DNA from: Gammaproteobacteria bacterium | GTDB taxonomy: Bacteria; Pseudomonadota; Gammaproteobacteria; Pseudomonadales; Azotimanducaceae_A | Length of the DNA: 64,000 bases | Assembly (NCBI GenBank): GCA_012960755.1 | Contig: DUAT01000068.1 | Span: 1-64,000, forward strand | Direction of reading: 5' to 3' | Shown here: one piece after another, positions 1 through 9,587 of the stretch | Numbering within the stretch: position 1 is the first letter of the stretch | Layout: each line of letters begins with the position of its first letter | The notes under the pieces: generated by a model | Seen by the model: the letters and a program-made list of their open reading frames with translations, nothing else | What the model was told of the DNA's origin: nothing | The model's database searches: none | Translations under genes and position numbers: made by a program

Positions 1-1
1 A

Positions 2-103
2 GCCGTACACGAATTGCAACGCACCGGTGGCCAATACGGATTGATCTCCATGTGCTGTGGTGGCGGTCTGGGAACCGGGACGCTGATCGAAAACCTGGCC
101 TGA
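2..103 (+). CDS. Thiolase (acetyl-CoA acyltransferase), C-terminal end only
   Basis: The window opens inside this gene. The last 33 codons carry the thiolase C-terminal signature: a GGQYG stretch followed by a CCGGGLGTG loop, in which the second cysteine of the pair is the catalytic base of the thiolase fold, then the usual short tail and a TGA stop. Thiolases condense or cleave acyl-CoA thioesters in beta-oxidation or acetoacetyl-CoA formation. Whether this one is degradative or biosynthetic cannot be told from the tail. The next gene lies on the other strand. Confidence 0.9.
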   Translation, partial: AVHELQRTGGQYGLISMCCGGGLGTGTLIENLA

Positions 104-114
104 AATTCGCTGCC

Positions 115-882
115 CTACTTACGAACAGGCGCTAACGGTGGCTCTGTGTCGGTTGGGTATCCGGCAAAATGGCGAAAGATGGCAACTGCACGATTGATCA
201 ACGATTCGTCAGGCAGAAATGCCAGGGCCAGACCACCCCCAACCAACCGCGAGACATTATAAAAACGCCAGGTTGATTCATCCTCACGTTCCAAAAGGTA
301 ATAAAACTCGTAGTCGCCTGGGTCTATGACACGTGTCAACATCCAACGAACGGGCTCGGTGTTCGCCATTGTGATGACGAGTCTCTCCGGGGTTCGCTCC
401 AGTACCTGCATCTCCATCACCAGCGCCGAAGGCAGGTATGCCTCTTTCTGCCACAGATAAACTTCCGAGCCGGTGGTTAACTCACCGATGCTGAAATCAT
501 CACGCCGAGTCTCAGTACCAGGTTCAACAGCATAGGCGGCTTTGAATAGTGGTTTCCAGGCCTGGCGAGTCACTGACCAGTAGCGGATATCAGTCAAACT
601 TGATGCGGCAGCAAAACGGGATAGCAGCGTCGTAGCGTCACCGCTGTGGTAAAAACGTCCTCCAGTCGATACCAGAAATCGTGCTGGCTTTTTCACCCAG
701 GGAATACAGTCAGGCGGCTGCCATTGTTTACTCTCTTTATCTTGTATGAGGTTAACCCATGGATTTGCACCCGAGAGGGCAAATCCAGGGAAGGCGTCAC
801 CCACGCAGGAAGGCCGGTCAGACTCGCCGAAGGTACTTGCGCAACACAACAAGGAAACAAGAAACACACAACAACGAACCAT
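115..882 (-). CDS. Uncharacterised exported protein
   Basis: I do not recognise the family. About 255 residues, beginning with a clear Sec signal peptide (basic MVR, hydrophobic CCVFLVSLLCC, then an ASTFG-type cleavage region), so the product is probably periplasmic or outer-membrane associated. The mature part is mixed alpha/beta in character with several aromatic-rich strands and no obvious catalytic motif. A GTG three codons upstream (end 891) is an alternative start; I prefer the ATG at 880-882 because an AAGGG stretch lies about ten bases ahead of it. It converges with the thiolase, and a MITE-like repeat lies in its upstream region. Confidence 0.6.
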   Translation of the reverse strand: MVRCCVFLVSLLCCASTFGESDRPSCVGDAFPGFALSGANPWVNLIQDKESKQWQPPDCIPWVKKPARFLVSTGGRFYHSGDATTLLSRFAAASSLTDIRYWSVTRQAWKPLFKAAYAVEPGTETRRDDFSIGELTTGSEVYLWQKEAYLPSALVMEMQVLERTPERLVITMANTEPVRWMLTRVIDPGDYEFYYLLEREDESTWRFYNVSRLVGGGLALAFLPDESLINRAVAIFRHFAGYPTDTEPPLAPVRK

Positions 883-932
883 TACATCCACGCCCTTTCA
901 TACACAAGGTTTTGCGTGTCATTCATCTGATA

Positions 933-1097
933 CTAGGACGCTGACCGAGAATAGAAACCGTAGCGAGGGGAAGCTGATTTGAGTCAGATTTTTTCATAAT
1001 TTGAGGAGAATATAGAGCATATTTGACTAAAATTAGGGGGAATCTGGCCAAATCAGCTTTTCCGCAATAGGTTCTCTATTCTCGGTCAGCCTCCTAG
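933..1097. repeat. MITE-like inverted-repeat element, family A, copy 1
   Basis: A 165-bp element with imperfect terminal inverted repeats of about 27 bp. Left end CTAGGACGCTGACCGAGAAT, right end the reverse complement of CTAGGAGGCTGACCGAGAAT. Both ends carry CTAG, which may be a 4-bp target duplication. It has no coding capacity. The same ends and the same internal blocks (TTTTTCATAATTTGA, GAGAATAT-GAGCATATTT, GGGAATCTGG) recur at 27811-28017, which shows that it is a dispersed element. The right-hand CTAG provides the stop codon of the gene ending at 1094. Confidence 0.85.
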
Positions 1098-1627
1098 TCT
1101 TCACGGTCGACAACTTCGAACAGCCAGAAGTCTCCTGCGGAGAGTGAATCATTCAGCTGCTCAGCTGTAAAAGTTGGATTTGCACCATCTCCATATTTCT
1201 TGATGTTAATCGTCATGAGGTCAAGTAGCTGGGGATGTTCCATCATTCGCACCATGCGCTGTTCATACAATTTTTCGTCGATTCGCAGCACTACTCTGTC
1301 ATCAGCAACCAGATGATGAGGCCATTGTTTCCATATCTTGCCGTATCCGGTATTCATATAGCCACTGATCACGTACAAGCGCTTGTCTAACACCACCAAC
1401 CAGACAATGCGCGACGAATCAGGCTCCATGGTTTGGAACTCTATTTCCATTCGACCCGTCAGGAAGCTCCAGTCATCCGGCGCGGTAGCCAGTTCACCAG
1501 TTTTGAAAGGACCACCAGTAATGATCTCCATCGGGCCATCATGGAATCGCATACCAAAGAGAAAAATAGCAACACTCAATGCCAGAATACCTACAATAAT
1601 CCCAACCCACTTCAAAAATCCCAGCAT
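1094..1627 (-). CDS. Membrane-anchored hypothetical protein
   Basis: About 177 residues. One N-terminal transmembrane helix (roughly residues 5-25, WVGIIVGILALSVAIFLFG) is followed by a soluble domain of about 150 residues. The start is taken as the ATG at 1625-1627 because TTGGAGG sits eight bases before it; a start eleven codons upstream lacks such a site. The soluble part, with a GRMEIEFQT strand and a long basic/aromatic helix, is faintly reminiscent of FMN split-barrel proteins, but I would not assign it. Its TAG stop falls exactly in the CTAG at the edge of the MITE-like element, so the native C-terminus may have been altered by the insertion. Confidence 0.65.
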   Translation of the reverse strand: MLGFLKWVGIIVGILALSVAIFLFGMRFHDGPMEIITGGPFKTGELATAPDDWSFLTGRMEIEFQTMEPDSSRIVWLVVLDKRLYVISGYMNTGYGKIWKQWPHHLVADDRVVLRIDEKLYEQRMVRMMEHPQLLDLMTINIKKYGDGANPTFTAEQLNDSLSAGDFWLFEVVDRED

Positions 1628-1867
1628 GTTAGTTGCCTCCAATCTGTTTCTTTGAAGCATAACGCCTTTTATACCGTCCCTGCATCTGCTTAATTCAGCC
1701 GGGGAGAAAAGGTACTGGGCGTTGATCGCTACGAGTTCTGCGTCCTGGACCGATGAAACTGCCCAACTCGTGGAGTGTGCGGCAGGTCCAAATGCGTTGG
1801 GTTGTCTGGTAGTAGTCAGAGCATGGTTGGCTTAGAATGATTACACATCCTCGACGCAAAACAATCC

Positions 1868-2522
1868 ATGTTCAAGTTCAAACATATCACTCTGTTACTA
1901 GCTGTTCTCCTGACCTTTCAGGTTTACGCCGACATCCCACGTACCGCATCGGGCAAACCGGATCTTAGTGGTATATACGATACAGGTACCCTGACCCCAA
2001 CCCAGAGACCCGAATGGCTGGGCGAGACCGAGTATCTTTACCCGTTTGTCGCCAGCGTTGTTAACTGGGCACTCAACGTCGGCTTTGAATGGGCGATAGG
2101 AAGCGATAGTGATCCTGCATGAGATGGTGCACGATGCTCGAATCATTCGAATCGACTCCGAGCATGCGCCGTTGACAAACGGGCAATGGCTGGGGGATTC
2201 GGTCGGTCACTGGGAAGGAGATGTGCTGATTGTTGAAGCCAGGCACTTCAAGAAGACCAACGGTCTGCCGGGTGCCGATGAGAACCTGCACGTGACTGAG
2301 CGATTTCGCATGCGGGAGGACGGTAGCCTGAACTACGACTTTACCGTGGTAGATGAAACTGTGTGGACAGCACCCTGGAGTGGTCGCTACGTATGGCAGT
2401 CTAAACCCGACAGCCAGGTTTATGAATACGCCTGCCATGAGGGCAACTACGCGATGGGCAACATCCTGCGAGGTGCTCGCTTGTTGGAGAAGGAATGGCT
2501 CGAGCAGCAAGCGGCCAACTAA
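1868..2522 (+). pseudogene. Decayed paralogue of the exported protein at 59160-60245
   Basis: Two fragments in different frames match opposite ends of the intact protein at 59160. The first (1868-2122) has a signal peptide and the DIPRTASGKPDLSGIYD start, equivalent to DIKRTSEGKPDLSGVYD in the paralogue. The second (from about 2107) has LHEMVHDARIIRID, WLGDSVGHWEGD and the C-terminal CHEGNYAMGNILRGARLLEKE. Roughly 160 internal residues are missing and the frame is lost at the junction, so the gene is dead through an internal deletion. The remaining parts are still very similar to the paralogue, so the loss is probably fairly recent. Confidence 0.85.
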
Positions 2523-2700
2523 TATGTTTAGGGTCAGAGTAAAAACTACCGCCATCTTAATCTGAAACATTTGGCTAAATTCTAATCTGGTCACCACTGT
2601 CGAGGTTTCTTGCTGGGTGTACAGCGACAAACTCCTGCTCCTTCCTTAACAATGTCGGGCAAGCTCTGATATGTCGATGTAATTCGTCAGAACTTTCCCG

Positions 2701-4455
2701 CTATTCCCTGATGTTTTGGGGCCCGATATTCCCGAATATTTCGCGCATCACTCCTGGATCCAATTTAGGTTCACGTTCAAACGTCAATAATCCATTTATC
2801 TCCTGCTGAATGTCGGTAAGCTGCGTCCAGACAAAACCGGTCAAGGCACCAGCGCCGTGGACGTCTTCCGCGATTTTACGAATGTCATTTTCCAACGCTG
2901 CTTTGGATTCCGGCATTTCCCCATAGGCAAAAGCCTCCCGAGCGCCATCATACCCTTCAGGCACAAACCCGACTCCACCGCATTCTGTCAGTAACACTGG
3001 CAGCCCCGTGACATCTGCACCCGCCAAAGCCCCCACCCGGCCATTGGGAAACAATTCTGCATCCGGGTTGTCCAAAACAACGGCCAATCGTTCGGCAATG
3101 GATTCCCCCATTCCTTCATATAAATGTAAGGTCCATAAATCACCCGAGGAATACTCCCAGCCGTCATTCCCAACGACCAGGCGCGAGCTGTCCAGAGCTT
3201 TAGTCAGCCCCACAATGCCGTCAACAAAAGCCCGCTGCTGTGGCCGTTCTGTTTGATGCCATACTCCCCAGCTCTCATTGAAAGGAACCCACGCCATGAC
3301 GCAAGGGTGTGCCCGGTCCCGTTTGATCAACCGCATCCATTCACTGGTTAGGTCGGTGACCAGGTCGGTCGAAAAAATCCGACCTGAAGGCATTTCAGAC
3401 CAGACCAACAAACCAAGTTTGTCCGCCCAATAGAGGTACCGCGGGTCTTCAGCCTTTTGATGCTTACGGGCACAATTGAAACCGAGCGCCTTGGTCAGAG
3501 CCACATCTTTACGCAATGCGTCATCACTGGCGGCGGTATACCAACCTTCCGGGAAATAACCCTGATCCAGAATACCGCGAATATAAAGTGGTGAGCCATT
3601 TAACAGGAGTTGCCCGTCCCGGCTTTCTATTTCGCGCAGGCCAACATAGCTGTCTGCCTTATCGATGAGATCGCCGTCCGAATTATTTAGTTTCAATGCA
3701 ACATCATAAAGACAGGGATTGTCCGGTGACCATAGAACCGGGTCTTCCACGTAAAACTGACACTTGATTTCAGACCGATGGTTAGTCTCCACCTCAACGC
3801 CACCCAATATGCGCTCGCCGTCATTAACGGTGATCCCAAGTGTGCCATCCAATACACCGCTCAGCCCCACCGTATAGGACACCAGATTGCCTTCACACAC
3901 ATAATGGCATGCCAAATCCTGAATGGAGACCTGTGCGACAGGTTCCAGCCAGACGCTCTGCCATATGCCAATGATCGGGTCATAATCAATGGGCCAACGC
4001 GTGGTGCCTTCCTGCTTGCCACGCGGTTGTGACCAGGAAGCCCCATCTTGGACCCGGATCATGAGCATGTTTTTTGATCCATCGTTTTGAAGGGCGGGAG
4101 ACATATCTACAGAAATCGGCGCATATCCCCCGCGATTTTGTCCAACCTCGTGCCCATTGATGTAAATTCGGCTTTGAAAATCGCAGGCGCCAATGTGCAA
4201 CAAAATGCGTAGACCCCGCCAGGCTTCCGGGATTTCAAGCACTTTTTGATACCAAACCACATCGGGGGGCGCGTCGCTGACCAGACCCGATAGATCTGAA
4301 TTTATGGCAAACGGGACAATGATTTTCTGGTCAAAGATGGGTGTCTCACCAAGTGCGACATCTCCAGCCGTAAAATCCCACTCACCATTCAGGCTTAACC
4401 ATTCCTCCCGTCGCAAGATGGGGCGGGGGTATTCAGGACGCAAGTTGTAATTCAT
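2701..4455 (-). CDS. Glycoside hydrolase family 2 protein
   Basis: About 584 residues with GH2 architecture: an N-terminal jelly-roll sugar-binding domain (RPEYPRP, LNGEWDF, then a YINGHEVGQNRGGY strand), an immunoglobulin-like middle domain, and a C-terminal TIM barrel. The general acid/base glutamate is in WVPFNESWG and the nucleophile glutamate in LLTECGG. Family members cleave beta-galactosides, beta-glucuronides or beta-mannosides; the exact sugar cannot be read. No signal peptide is seen, so it acts in the cytoplasm on imported oligosaccharides. I take the ATG at 4453-4455, which has a CAGGGA site upstream, over one 16 codons further up. It stands alone, without sugar transporters next to it. 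Confidence 0.9.
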   Translation of the reverse strand: MNYNLRPEYPRPILRREEWLSLNGEWDFTAGDVALGETPIFDQKIIVPFAINSDLSGLVSDAPPDVVWYQKVLEIPEAWRGLRILLHIGACDFQSRIYINGHEVGQNRGGYAPISVDMSPALQNDGSKNMLMIRVQDGASWSQPRGKQEGTTRWPIDYDPIIGIWQSVWLEPVAQVSIQDLACHYVCEGNLVSYTVGLSGVLDGTLGITVNDGERILGGVEVETNHRSEIKCQFYVEDPVLWSPDNPCLYDVALKLNNSDGDLIDKADSYVGLREIESRDGQLLLNGSPLYIRGILDQGYFPEGWYTAASDDALRKDVALTKALGFNCARKHQKAEDPRYLYWADKLGLLVWSEMPSGRIFSTDLVTDLTSEWMRLIKRDRAHPCVMAWVPFNESWGVWHQTERPQQRAFVDGIVGLTKALDSSRLVVGNDGWEYSSGDLWTLHLYEGMGESIAERLAVVLDNPDAELFPNGRVGALAGADVTGLPVLLTECGGVGFVPEGYDGAREAFAYGEMPESKAALENDIRKIAEDVHGAGALTGFVWTQLTDIQQEINGLLTFEREPKLDPGVMREIFGNIGPQNIRE

Positions 4456-4610
4456 GAAGTTCCCTGGCTCGAAGTGGAAGCAAAATGGCGAGCACCGTTC
4501 CAAACTTCACGGGTGGTGCTCCATCCTATATAAAATTCAGCTGGCTCGCACGCGCAACCGTTGCCACTTTCATCAAAACAGCGCTTTCCTCTTTTCCCTT
4601 TCCCTTTTTC

Positions 4611-6293
4611 TCAGATGTCTAAGAGTAAGTTATCAACATAATCCTGAATAATTTCCAGATCTCCCAGACCGCTAATAAAACGTATTGATCGATCCAATCG
4701 AATCGGCTGTGGGTTCATGCTGATAATTTTTGGGAGGACGGGAAATGGGTCAATCAGGTAATCCATCGCATGAACTGCCGTATGATCCAGCACCAGGCTA
4801 AGCAGGTCAATGTCACGCTTCAGCTCTTCAAATTTACCTGCTGTAACCTTCTCGACCAGTGAGTCGCCAGGCAGGATGTGGTCCAATTGGGCGGCAATCC
4901 ATGGAACACGTTTCAACCTGCTGGTTGTCCTTTTGCTGGATAAAAACGACCTCAGTGCAGCGGCGCAATTTTCAGGTACCTGATTGAGCAGTTTGTAACC
5001 TATTTGAAATGGCAACAGGGCTCCTGGTTCTGCCGACAGAAATGAATAATACAATTCCTCCGGATCAGCATTTTGATGATGCACGAGATAGTCCAGCCCG
5101 AGGTTACAAGTTGACCTGACAGCCCTGACTGCATTGGTTTCAGTAAACTGTGCACCATGAACGCCAGTACCTGCTATCAATATATTGGACAGATAGAGAA
5201 TTTCATCCCGACGCTTCTCGAACAATTCCTCCGAATCCCGCTGCAGGCTGTGCATCGCCTGATCCAGCAAGTGAGTCAATGACTGATAAGATTTTTCTTC
5301 CGCAGACGGTAATAACTGTGGGCTCTCACGTCTCGGACCAATACCCAGCTCTACCAGAATTCCGTTGAGTTGTAACAGATCTTCCTGACTCGTTTCACTG
5401 GTTTGAACCTGCACGCCTGGCGTTTGGCTGTGAGTAAAGGCAGACTCAACACCCATCACACCTTCGCCTGGATCCGGTGTATCAATATCACCGGTTTTGG
5501 CGTCGGGCTGGGTGTTTTGAATTCGAAAATAGCGCCGGGTAAGGTCGTCATATTGAACGTTCAACATAACTTCCTCAAATGTTCCTGTGTCTGATATCGA
5601 AAGAAACGCGAAGGCGTCAGTTGCGGAAATGTAACCTGTTTCTTCTGCTCGCTCGTCTCGTTCCTGTCCAAGATCCCTTTGCATATCTTCCGGTAGGTGA
5701 TGCTCAGCGATATCTTCCCTGAGAATGGAGCGGACAAAACTGCAACGTTCCAGTACCGTATCGAGGAATTCTGCCGCATGAATATGTAGATGCCTAAGAG
5801 TGTCCAACAGCACAAACCAGATAAGTTCGTCCTCAATTTCATCGATACCGTTGGCCGGGATCACGTCAAATCTGCCAAAACTTTCTCCAGAAGCAGCAAG
5901 GCCGACGACTTCAGTATTGTAGGCAGTGAGGTGTTTTTCAAAACAGACCGCAACGAATTCCGCACCCAATGATACGAGTTTCTCACTGACAAACTCAGCC
6001 CCCAGATCATTCCAGATTTGCAGCCATGGAAAGAAACTATCAATCTGCAACAGATCCATCTTTCCCGGTTTGTTCTGCCACAACTGTATATCAAGCATGC
6101 CCTTTATTTGCTCGTTGGAAGCATGCAGTACGATGGCATGACTGTTCTCTACGCCTACCCGGTTAACCAGATCGGAAATAGAACGGGACGTCATGTTCTG
6201 AACCAGCACAGGTAAATGCGGACTCTCCATTATTTCTTTGATTTTTTTACTCGTATTTATCCCAACCATCGACCAACGTCGCTGTCTGTTCAT
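4611..6293 (-). CDS. DUF6178-like protein
   Basis: About 560 residues, soluble, largely helical, with leucine-rich LVQNMTSRSISDLVNRVG and ALRSFLSS segments and an acidic linker in the middle. Overall length and the opening pattern (repeated leucine/aspartate helices, an LWQNKPGKMDLLQID block) fit the uncharacterised DUF6178 family, which is otherwise best known from deltaproteobacteria; I assign it from memory, not from a search. The start is the ATG at 6291-6293 with GAGGTG just upstream; the GTG two codons earlier overlaps that site. It stands alone between a GH2 gene and a 530-bp non-coding stretch that holds a candidate promoter. Function is unknown. Confidence 0.6.
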   Translation of the reverse strand: MNRQRRWSMVGINTSKKIKEIMESPHLPVLVQNMTSRSISDLVNRVGVENSHAIVLHASNEQIKGMLDIQLWQNKPGKMDLLQIDSFFPWLQIWNDLGAEFVSEKLVSLGAEFVAVCFEKHLTAYNTEVVGLAASGESFGRFDVIPANGIDEIEDELIWFVLLDTLRHLHIHAAEFLDTVLERCSFVRSILREDIAEHHLPEDMQRDLGQERDERAEETGYISATDAFAFLSISDTGTFEEVMLNVQYDDLTRRYFRIQNTQPDAKTGDIDTPDPGEGVMGVESAFTHSQTPGVQVQTSETSQEDLLQLNGILVELGIGPRRESPQLLPSAEEKSYQSLTHLLDQAMHSLQRDSEELFEKRRDEILYLSNILIAGTGVHGAQFTETNAVRAVRSTCNLGLDYLVHHQNADPEELYYSFLSAEPGALLPFQIGYKLLNQVPENCAAALRSFLSSKRTTSRLKRVPWIAAQLDHILPGDSLVEKVTAGKFEELKRDIDLLSLVLDHTAVHAMDYLIDPFPVLPKIISMNPQPIRLDRSIRFISGLGDLEIIQDYVDNLLLDI

Positions 6294-6823
6294 TAGCACC
6301 TCTTCAACAAGCTGTCAGAAAGCTGATCAGGCATCTTTGACATGTTCAAAAATGCCCAACTGTTTTATCAGGGTGCGAAAACTATGTAGGTGTTTTAAAG
6401 ATCAGAAGAAAGGAAAAACAAAAGAGAAATTAACAAATCAGAGAGTTGTTTTTTGAAGAACGTAAATCAAAAGAGTCTTGGTTTGTAGCTTTGTTCTTTA
6501 TGAAGCTGTTTCTTGTAAAGCTGTATTTATAACTTTTACAGCGCAAAGTTAAAGATCGTCTGTTTCGAAAAAAGCCAACGAGAATAGAAGAATTGATCTG
6601 CATCTGACCCATAAAAACCCCAACCTGGCTGAATTGAGGCCGCACAATATACTTGGGAACACAAAAATCCAACAAGGAAAAAAACACTCGTTGACTTGAT
6701 AGAGAATTGAACTCAATAAAATAGAGATGTCAAGGATTTTTTTCGATTATTTTTAGACCGCTTTCTTCTCCACTTTCTTGTAAACGATGCCACCTCACCT
6801 GCCATCTTGTAGAAGATTTCCAG
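6294..6823. other. Non-coding AT-rich stretch
   Basis: About 530 bp between the DUF6178-like gene and the TPR lipoprotein, both on the minus strand. Short open frames here show no protein-like composition, no ribosome-binding sites and no family resemblance. Apart from the candidate promoter near 6705-6733 I see no terminator, repeat or RNA structure that I can support. A long leader or a small RNA is possible. Confidence 0.5.
6705..6733 (-). promoter_or_regulatory. Candidate sigma-70 promoter for the DUF6178-like gene
   Basis: On the minus strand a perfect -35 box TTGACA (6728-6733) is followed after 17 bases by TCAATT (6705-6710) as a weak -10. It would give a leader of about 400 nt before the gene starting at 6293. 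The -35 is strong and the -10 is poor, so this is a suggestion only. Confidence 0.3.
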
Positions 6824-7855
6824 TTACTCCTCACTTAACTGCCGCAGCTTTTCCAATATCCGTTTGGCTCGCTCGTTGCGAATGGCAGCTTCAGTATTAT
6901 CCGGCTCCAATGCCAGTACTTTGTTCCAGGCGGCAACCGCCTCCGTGTATTCGCCGCGGCTATAGTGATCGGCACCCAGGTCCAGATCTTCCTCGACCTG
7001 TTTACGAATATCACGATTCAGTTGCTGAATAAGCTGCTGCTCCTCTTTACTTGGGGTGCCCCGTTTTTTGAGCTGGATGGCTATGTCGGAGGCTTCTCCA
7101 AGCTGCCGTTGATTCAGCGCCTCCTGCAAAGAAACGGACAATGCTCTTTGAGCACTTTGCGCTTTTTTGACAATCACGCGCTGTTTTTCACTGGTCAGGG
7201 CTTTGCGAGTCGCCTCGATTGAAGGATCAGGGTGCAAGTCCAGCGAAAGATCCAGGGTCTCTTCAGCCAGCGTGTACTCACCCTGCCGTACTGCACGTTT
7301 TCCAACCACGCCGAGCGCGACAGACACCTGTATCGCTTCTTCCCTGACGACCTCATGCCGGACCACCTTAAACTGCTTTTCAGAAAGGAGCGGGAACAAT
7401 TTCGTCTGAACAATCAACTGCTGTTTTAGCCACTGTCCCTTTGCAATGAGTAATTCTACTTCCAATGCATCAATGGAGGCGCCTGTTTCGCGTTGCAGTT
7501 TGTCGTGCGCCGCTTGTATTCTTCTATTCTCATACAAGTTGTTCAGTGCTTGCTGATAGTGCTTCAGGGCTTGGTACCACTCACCCTGCCGTTCGAGCTC
7601 CTTCCCCTCTCGTATCACATTTTTTCGATAGGCTGTCGCTTTTTTACCCACGCTTTTCCGCAACGTTTCCCATTCAGCGAAATCCGGTGCGCTCTCTTCA
7701 ACTCGGGGTATCATGGCCAGCGCCTCTCCAAACTGCTGCTGCTCAACGAGCCGTGCAATCTTTTCAAGATCCGGTGATCGACTAACCTGTAGATTGGTGC
7801 AACCTGAAACCAACAGGATAAGTGGCACCATCCACTTCAATCCCGAAGCAATCAT
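6824..7855 (-). CDS. TPR-containing lipoprotein
   Basis: 343 residues. The first 19 residues form a type II signal peptide with lipobox LVSGC (Cys19 lipidated). The rest is almost entirely helical with tetratricopeptide-type repeats; the clearest is near the C-terminus (ADHYSRGEYTEAVAAWNKVLALEPDN). Its start codon overlaps the stop of the upstream adenylate cyclase by four bases (ATGA), so the two are co-translated. The context suggests a periplasmic or outer-membrane scaffold that works with the cyclase's sensory domain. Neither the partner nor the signal is known. Confidence 0.85.
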   Translation of the reverse strand: MIASGLKWMVPLILLVSGCTNLQVSRSPDLEKIARLVEQQQFGEALAMIPRVEESAPDFAEWETLRKSVGKKATAYRKNVIREGKELERQGEWYQALKHYQQALNNLYENRRIQAAHDKLQRETGASIDALEVELLIAKGQWLKQQLIVQTKLFPLLSEKQFKVVRHEVVREEAIQVSVALGVVGKRAVRQGEYTLAEETLDLSLDLHPDPSIEATRKALTSEKQRVIVKKAQSAQRALSVSLQEALNQRQLGEASDIAIQLKKRGTPSKEEQQLIQQLNRDIRKQVEEDLDLGADHYSRGEYTEAVAAWNKVLALEPDNTEAAIRNERAKRILEKLRQLSEE

Positions 7856-9318
7856 GTGACTGACTTTTTCGAGTTTAGGATGCTGTTCAGGATGTCTTCA
7901 ATCATCGGCTGGTCTTTCTCACTGACATCAAGTACCCGGTATGTCGGGACAGGGGTTTTTTTCCCACGCAGGGACAATGTCTTGAACTGGGCAGTGATAA
8001 TACCCCTCGCACGTAACGTTGAATTCACCTCATCGCTCACCAGCGTCGTACCAGGACCCGCGCCAGAGGCTATACGTGATGCCGTGTTCACAGTATCCCC
8101 CACCACCGTATAGTCCATCCGCTCTGCTGCTCCCATATTACCTGCGAGCATCCTACCGCTGTTGATTCCAATGCGGAACTCTACCTGTTGCTTCCCCTGT
8201 TGTTCTCTCTGGATATTCAGCTCACCAACCAGTCTCTGAATGGTTATCGCACAGACAGCGGCTTGAAAGCTGTGCTGAGGATCATATTGTGGGATACCAA
8301 ACACCAGCATGGCGCAATCACCGATGTATTTATCGACGTATCCTCCAAATCCTTGGGCTGCCTCTGAAATGATACCGAAATACTCATTCAACAGGCTGTT
8401 TACCTTCTCAGGATCCATGTTTTCTGACAATTGTGTAAAGCCCACGATATCGGCAAACAAAACACTTGCGTCAACATGCTGCCCACCCAGTTCGATCTGG
8501 GACATATCACCCAATACCGTCTTTGCCACCATGGGCGAGACATAGCGTGAAAAAGCCTGCTCGACCTGCTCTTTCTTCAGCAACCCTTCGGACATCTCGT
8601 TCATGGAGTGCATTAAAAGCCCCAACTCATCCCTGCGTCTTTCTACAAACCGCACGCCGTAGTCACCGGCGGAAATCGCCTGGCCTGCTTTAATCAACAG
8701 ATAAATAGGGCGGGTTAACCACTCACCCAATATAAATGAGGCGATAATCCCCACGATCACCAGCAGTATTGTTACCCCAATCACCGTGCGAATCGCATTC
8801 TGCTGGGCTACCTGTCTCAGATGCCCGTCAAAGGTGATCAGTGCGTAACCAGCCGTGATATCCTTGAACACGATGGGTCGGGAAAACGAGGCCATACTCG
8901 CCTTCTTCCCATCCTGCATGATTTGTTGCCATTCCTGGGTTGTAACGTCACCCAGTGTGTTTGCAATCTCCTCATCCACCGGTACAACACCCTTTATGAC
9001 GATGGGCAGCCTTTTTTCATTATAAAGTGCCGCCCCGAGGATCGCGCGCTCGCTCACCAGATTACTGACGATGATATCCATGGCAATCTCGTCATTGGCC
9101 AGCAGGGGCTCACGCGCAAAATCAGCCATTTGCCTGAGTACCGTGTTACCGGATTCCATGATCTGTTGTTCAAGCACCTGGCTCTGGTTGTGAGCAATAA
9201 ATGCCCCAAGTAGCGCCATGCCACTGCACATCAGCAACGTCAGCACGAACGCCAGTTTATAGGCAATCGGGTAATACGTTGGCATTAAGGCAGTTATTTT
9301 GCGACGTAAATTTTTCAT
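7852..9318 (-). CDS. Membrane adenylate/guanylate cyclase (class III) with HAMP domain
   Basis: About 488 residues. A transmembrane helix near residues 18-42, a periplasmic sensor region of about 130 residues, a second helix (TVIGVTILLVIVGIIASFILG), a HAMP linker (GEWLTRPIYLLIKAGQAISAGDYGVR), then a class III cyclase domain. The two metal-binding aspartates are in LFADIVGFT and in DKYIGDCAMLVFG, and the transition-state Asn/Arg pair in GDTVNTASRI, so the enzyme should be active. It probably makes cAMP in response to a periplasmic signal. The start is taken at 9316-9318, close to the membrane helix; an ATG 20 codons earlier is possible. Translation is coupled to the TPR lipoprotein downstream. 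Confidence 0.9.
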   Translation of the reverse strand: MKNLRRKITALMPTYYPIAYKLAFVLTLLMCSGMALLGAFIAHNQSQVLEQQIMESGNTVLRQMADFAREPLLANDEIAMDIIVSNLVSERAILGAALYNEKRLPIVIKGVVPVDEEIANTLGDVTTQEWQQIMQDGKKASMASFSRPIVFKDITAGYALITFDGHLRQVAQQNAIRTVIGVTILLVIVGIIASFILGEWLTRPIYLLIKAGQAISAGDYGVRFVERRRDELGLLMHSMNEMSEGLLKKEQVEQAFSRYVSPMVAKTVLGDMSQIELGGQHVDASVLFADIVGFTQLSENMDPEKVNSLLNEYFGIISEAAQGFGGYVDKYIGDCAMLVFGIPQYDPQHSFQAAVCAITIQRLVGELNIQREQQGKQQVEFRIGINSGRMLAGNMGAAERMDYTVVGDTVNTASRIASGAGPGTTLVSDEVNSTLRARGIITAQFKTLSLRGKKTPVPTYRVLDVSEKDQPMIEDILNSILNSKKSVT

Positions 9319-9587
9319 CTCAGTTGGTTCCTGTCCGCAAAGGCACGTCTTCGGACAAATCATGAAACTACTTAACATAGTTAGTCTGGAAATTAATCAC
9401 ATATAGAAGGAATTAACACTCACGAATCTATCTCCAGAGAAGAACTAGTCAAGCATTGCTTGCATTCTCCTGGTCAGAAATCAGTACAAGCCACGCAGTT
9501 GCGAGTTCAAAGCCTAACATGCCCTGAGCGGGTAAACTGTGACCAAATTCTATGGCACTAATTATACCCGGTCTGTTCATTTCTACA

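Noticed and set aside
2523..2700. Repeat hint (GGGTCAGAGTAAAAACT) after the dead exported protein
   Set aside because: It resembles ends seen near mobile elements in other bacteria, but only one copy is visible here and no inverted partner is found.
6430..6687. Minus-strand ORF of 85 codons in the AT-rich gap
   Set aside because: Composition is not protein-like, there is no ribosome-binding site and a candidate promoter runs just upstream of it.
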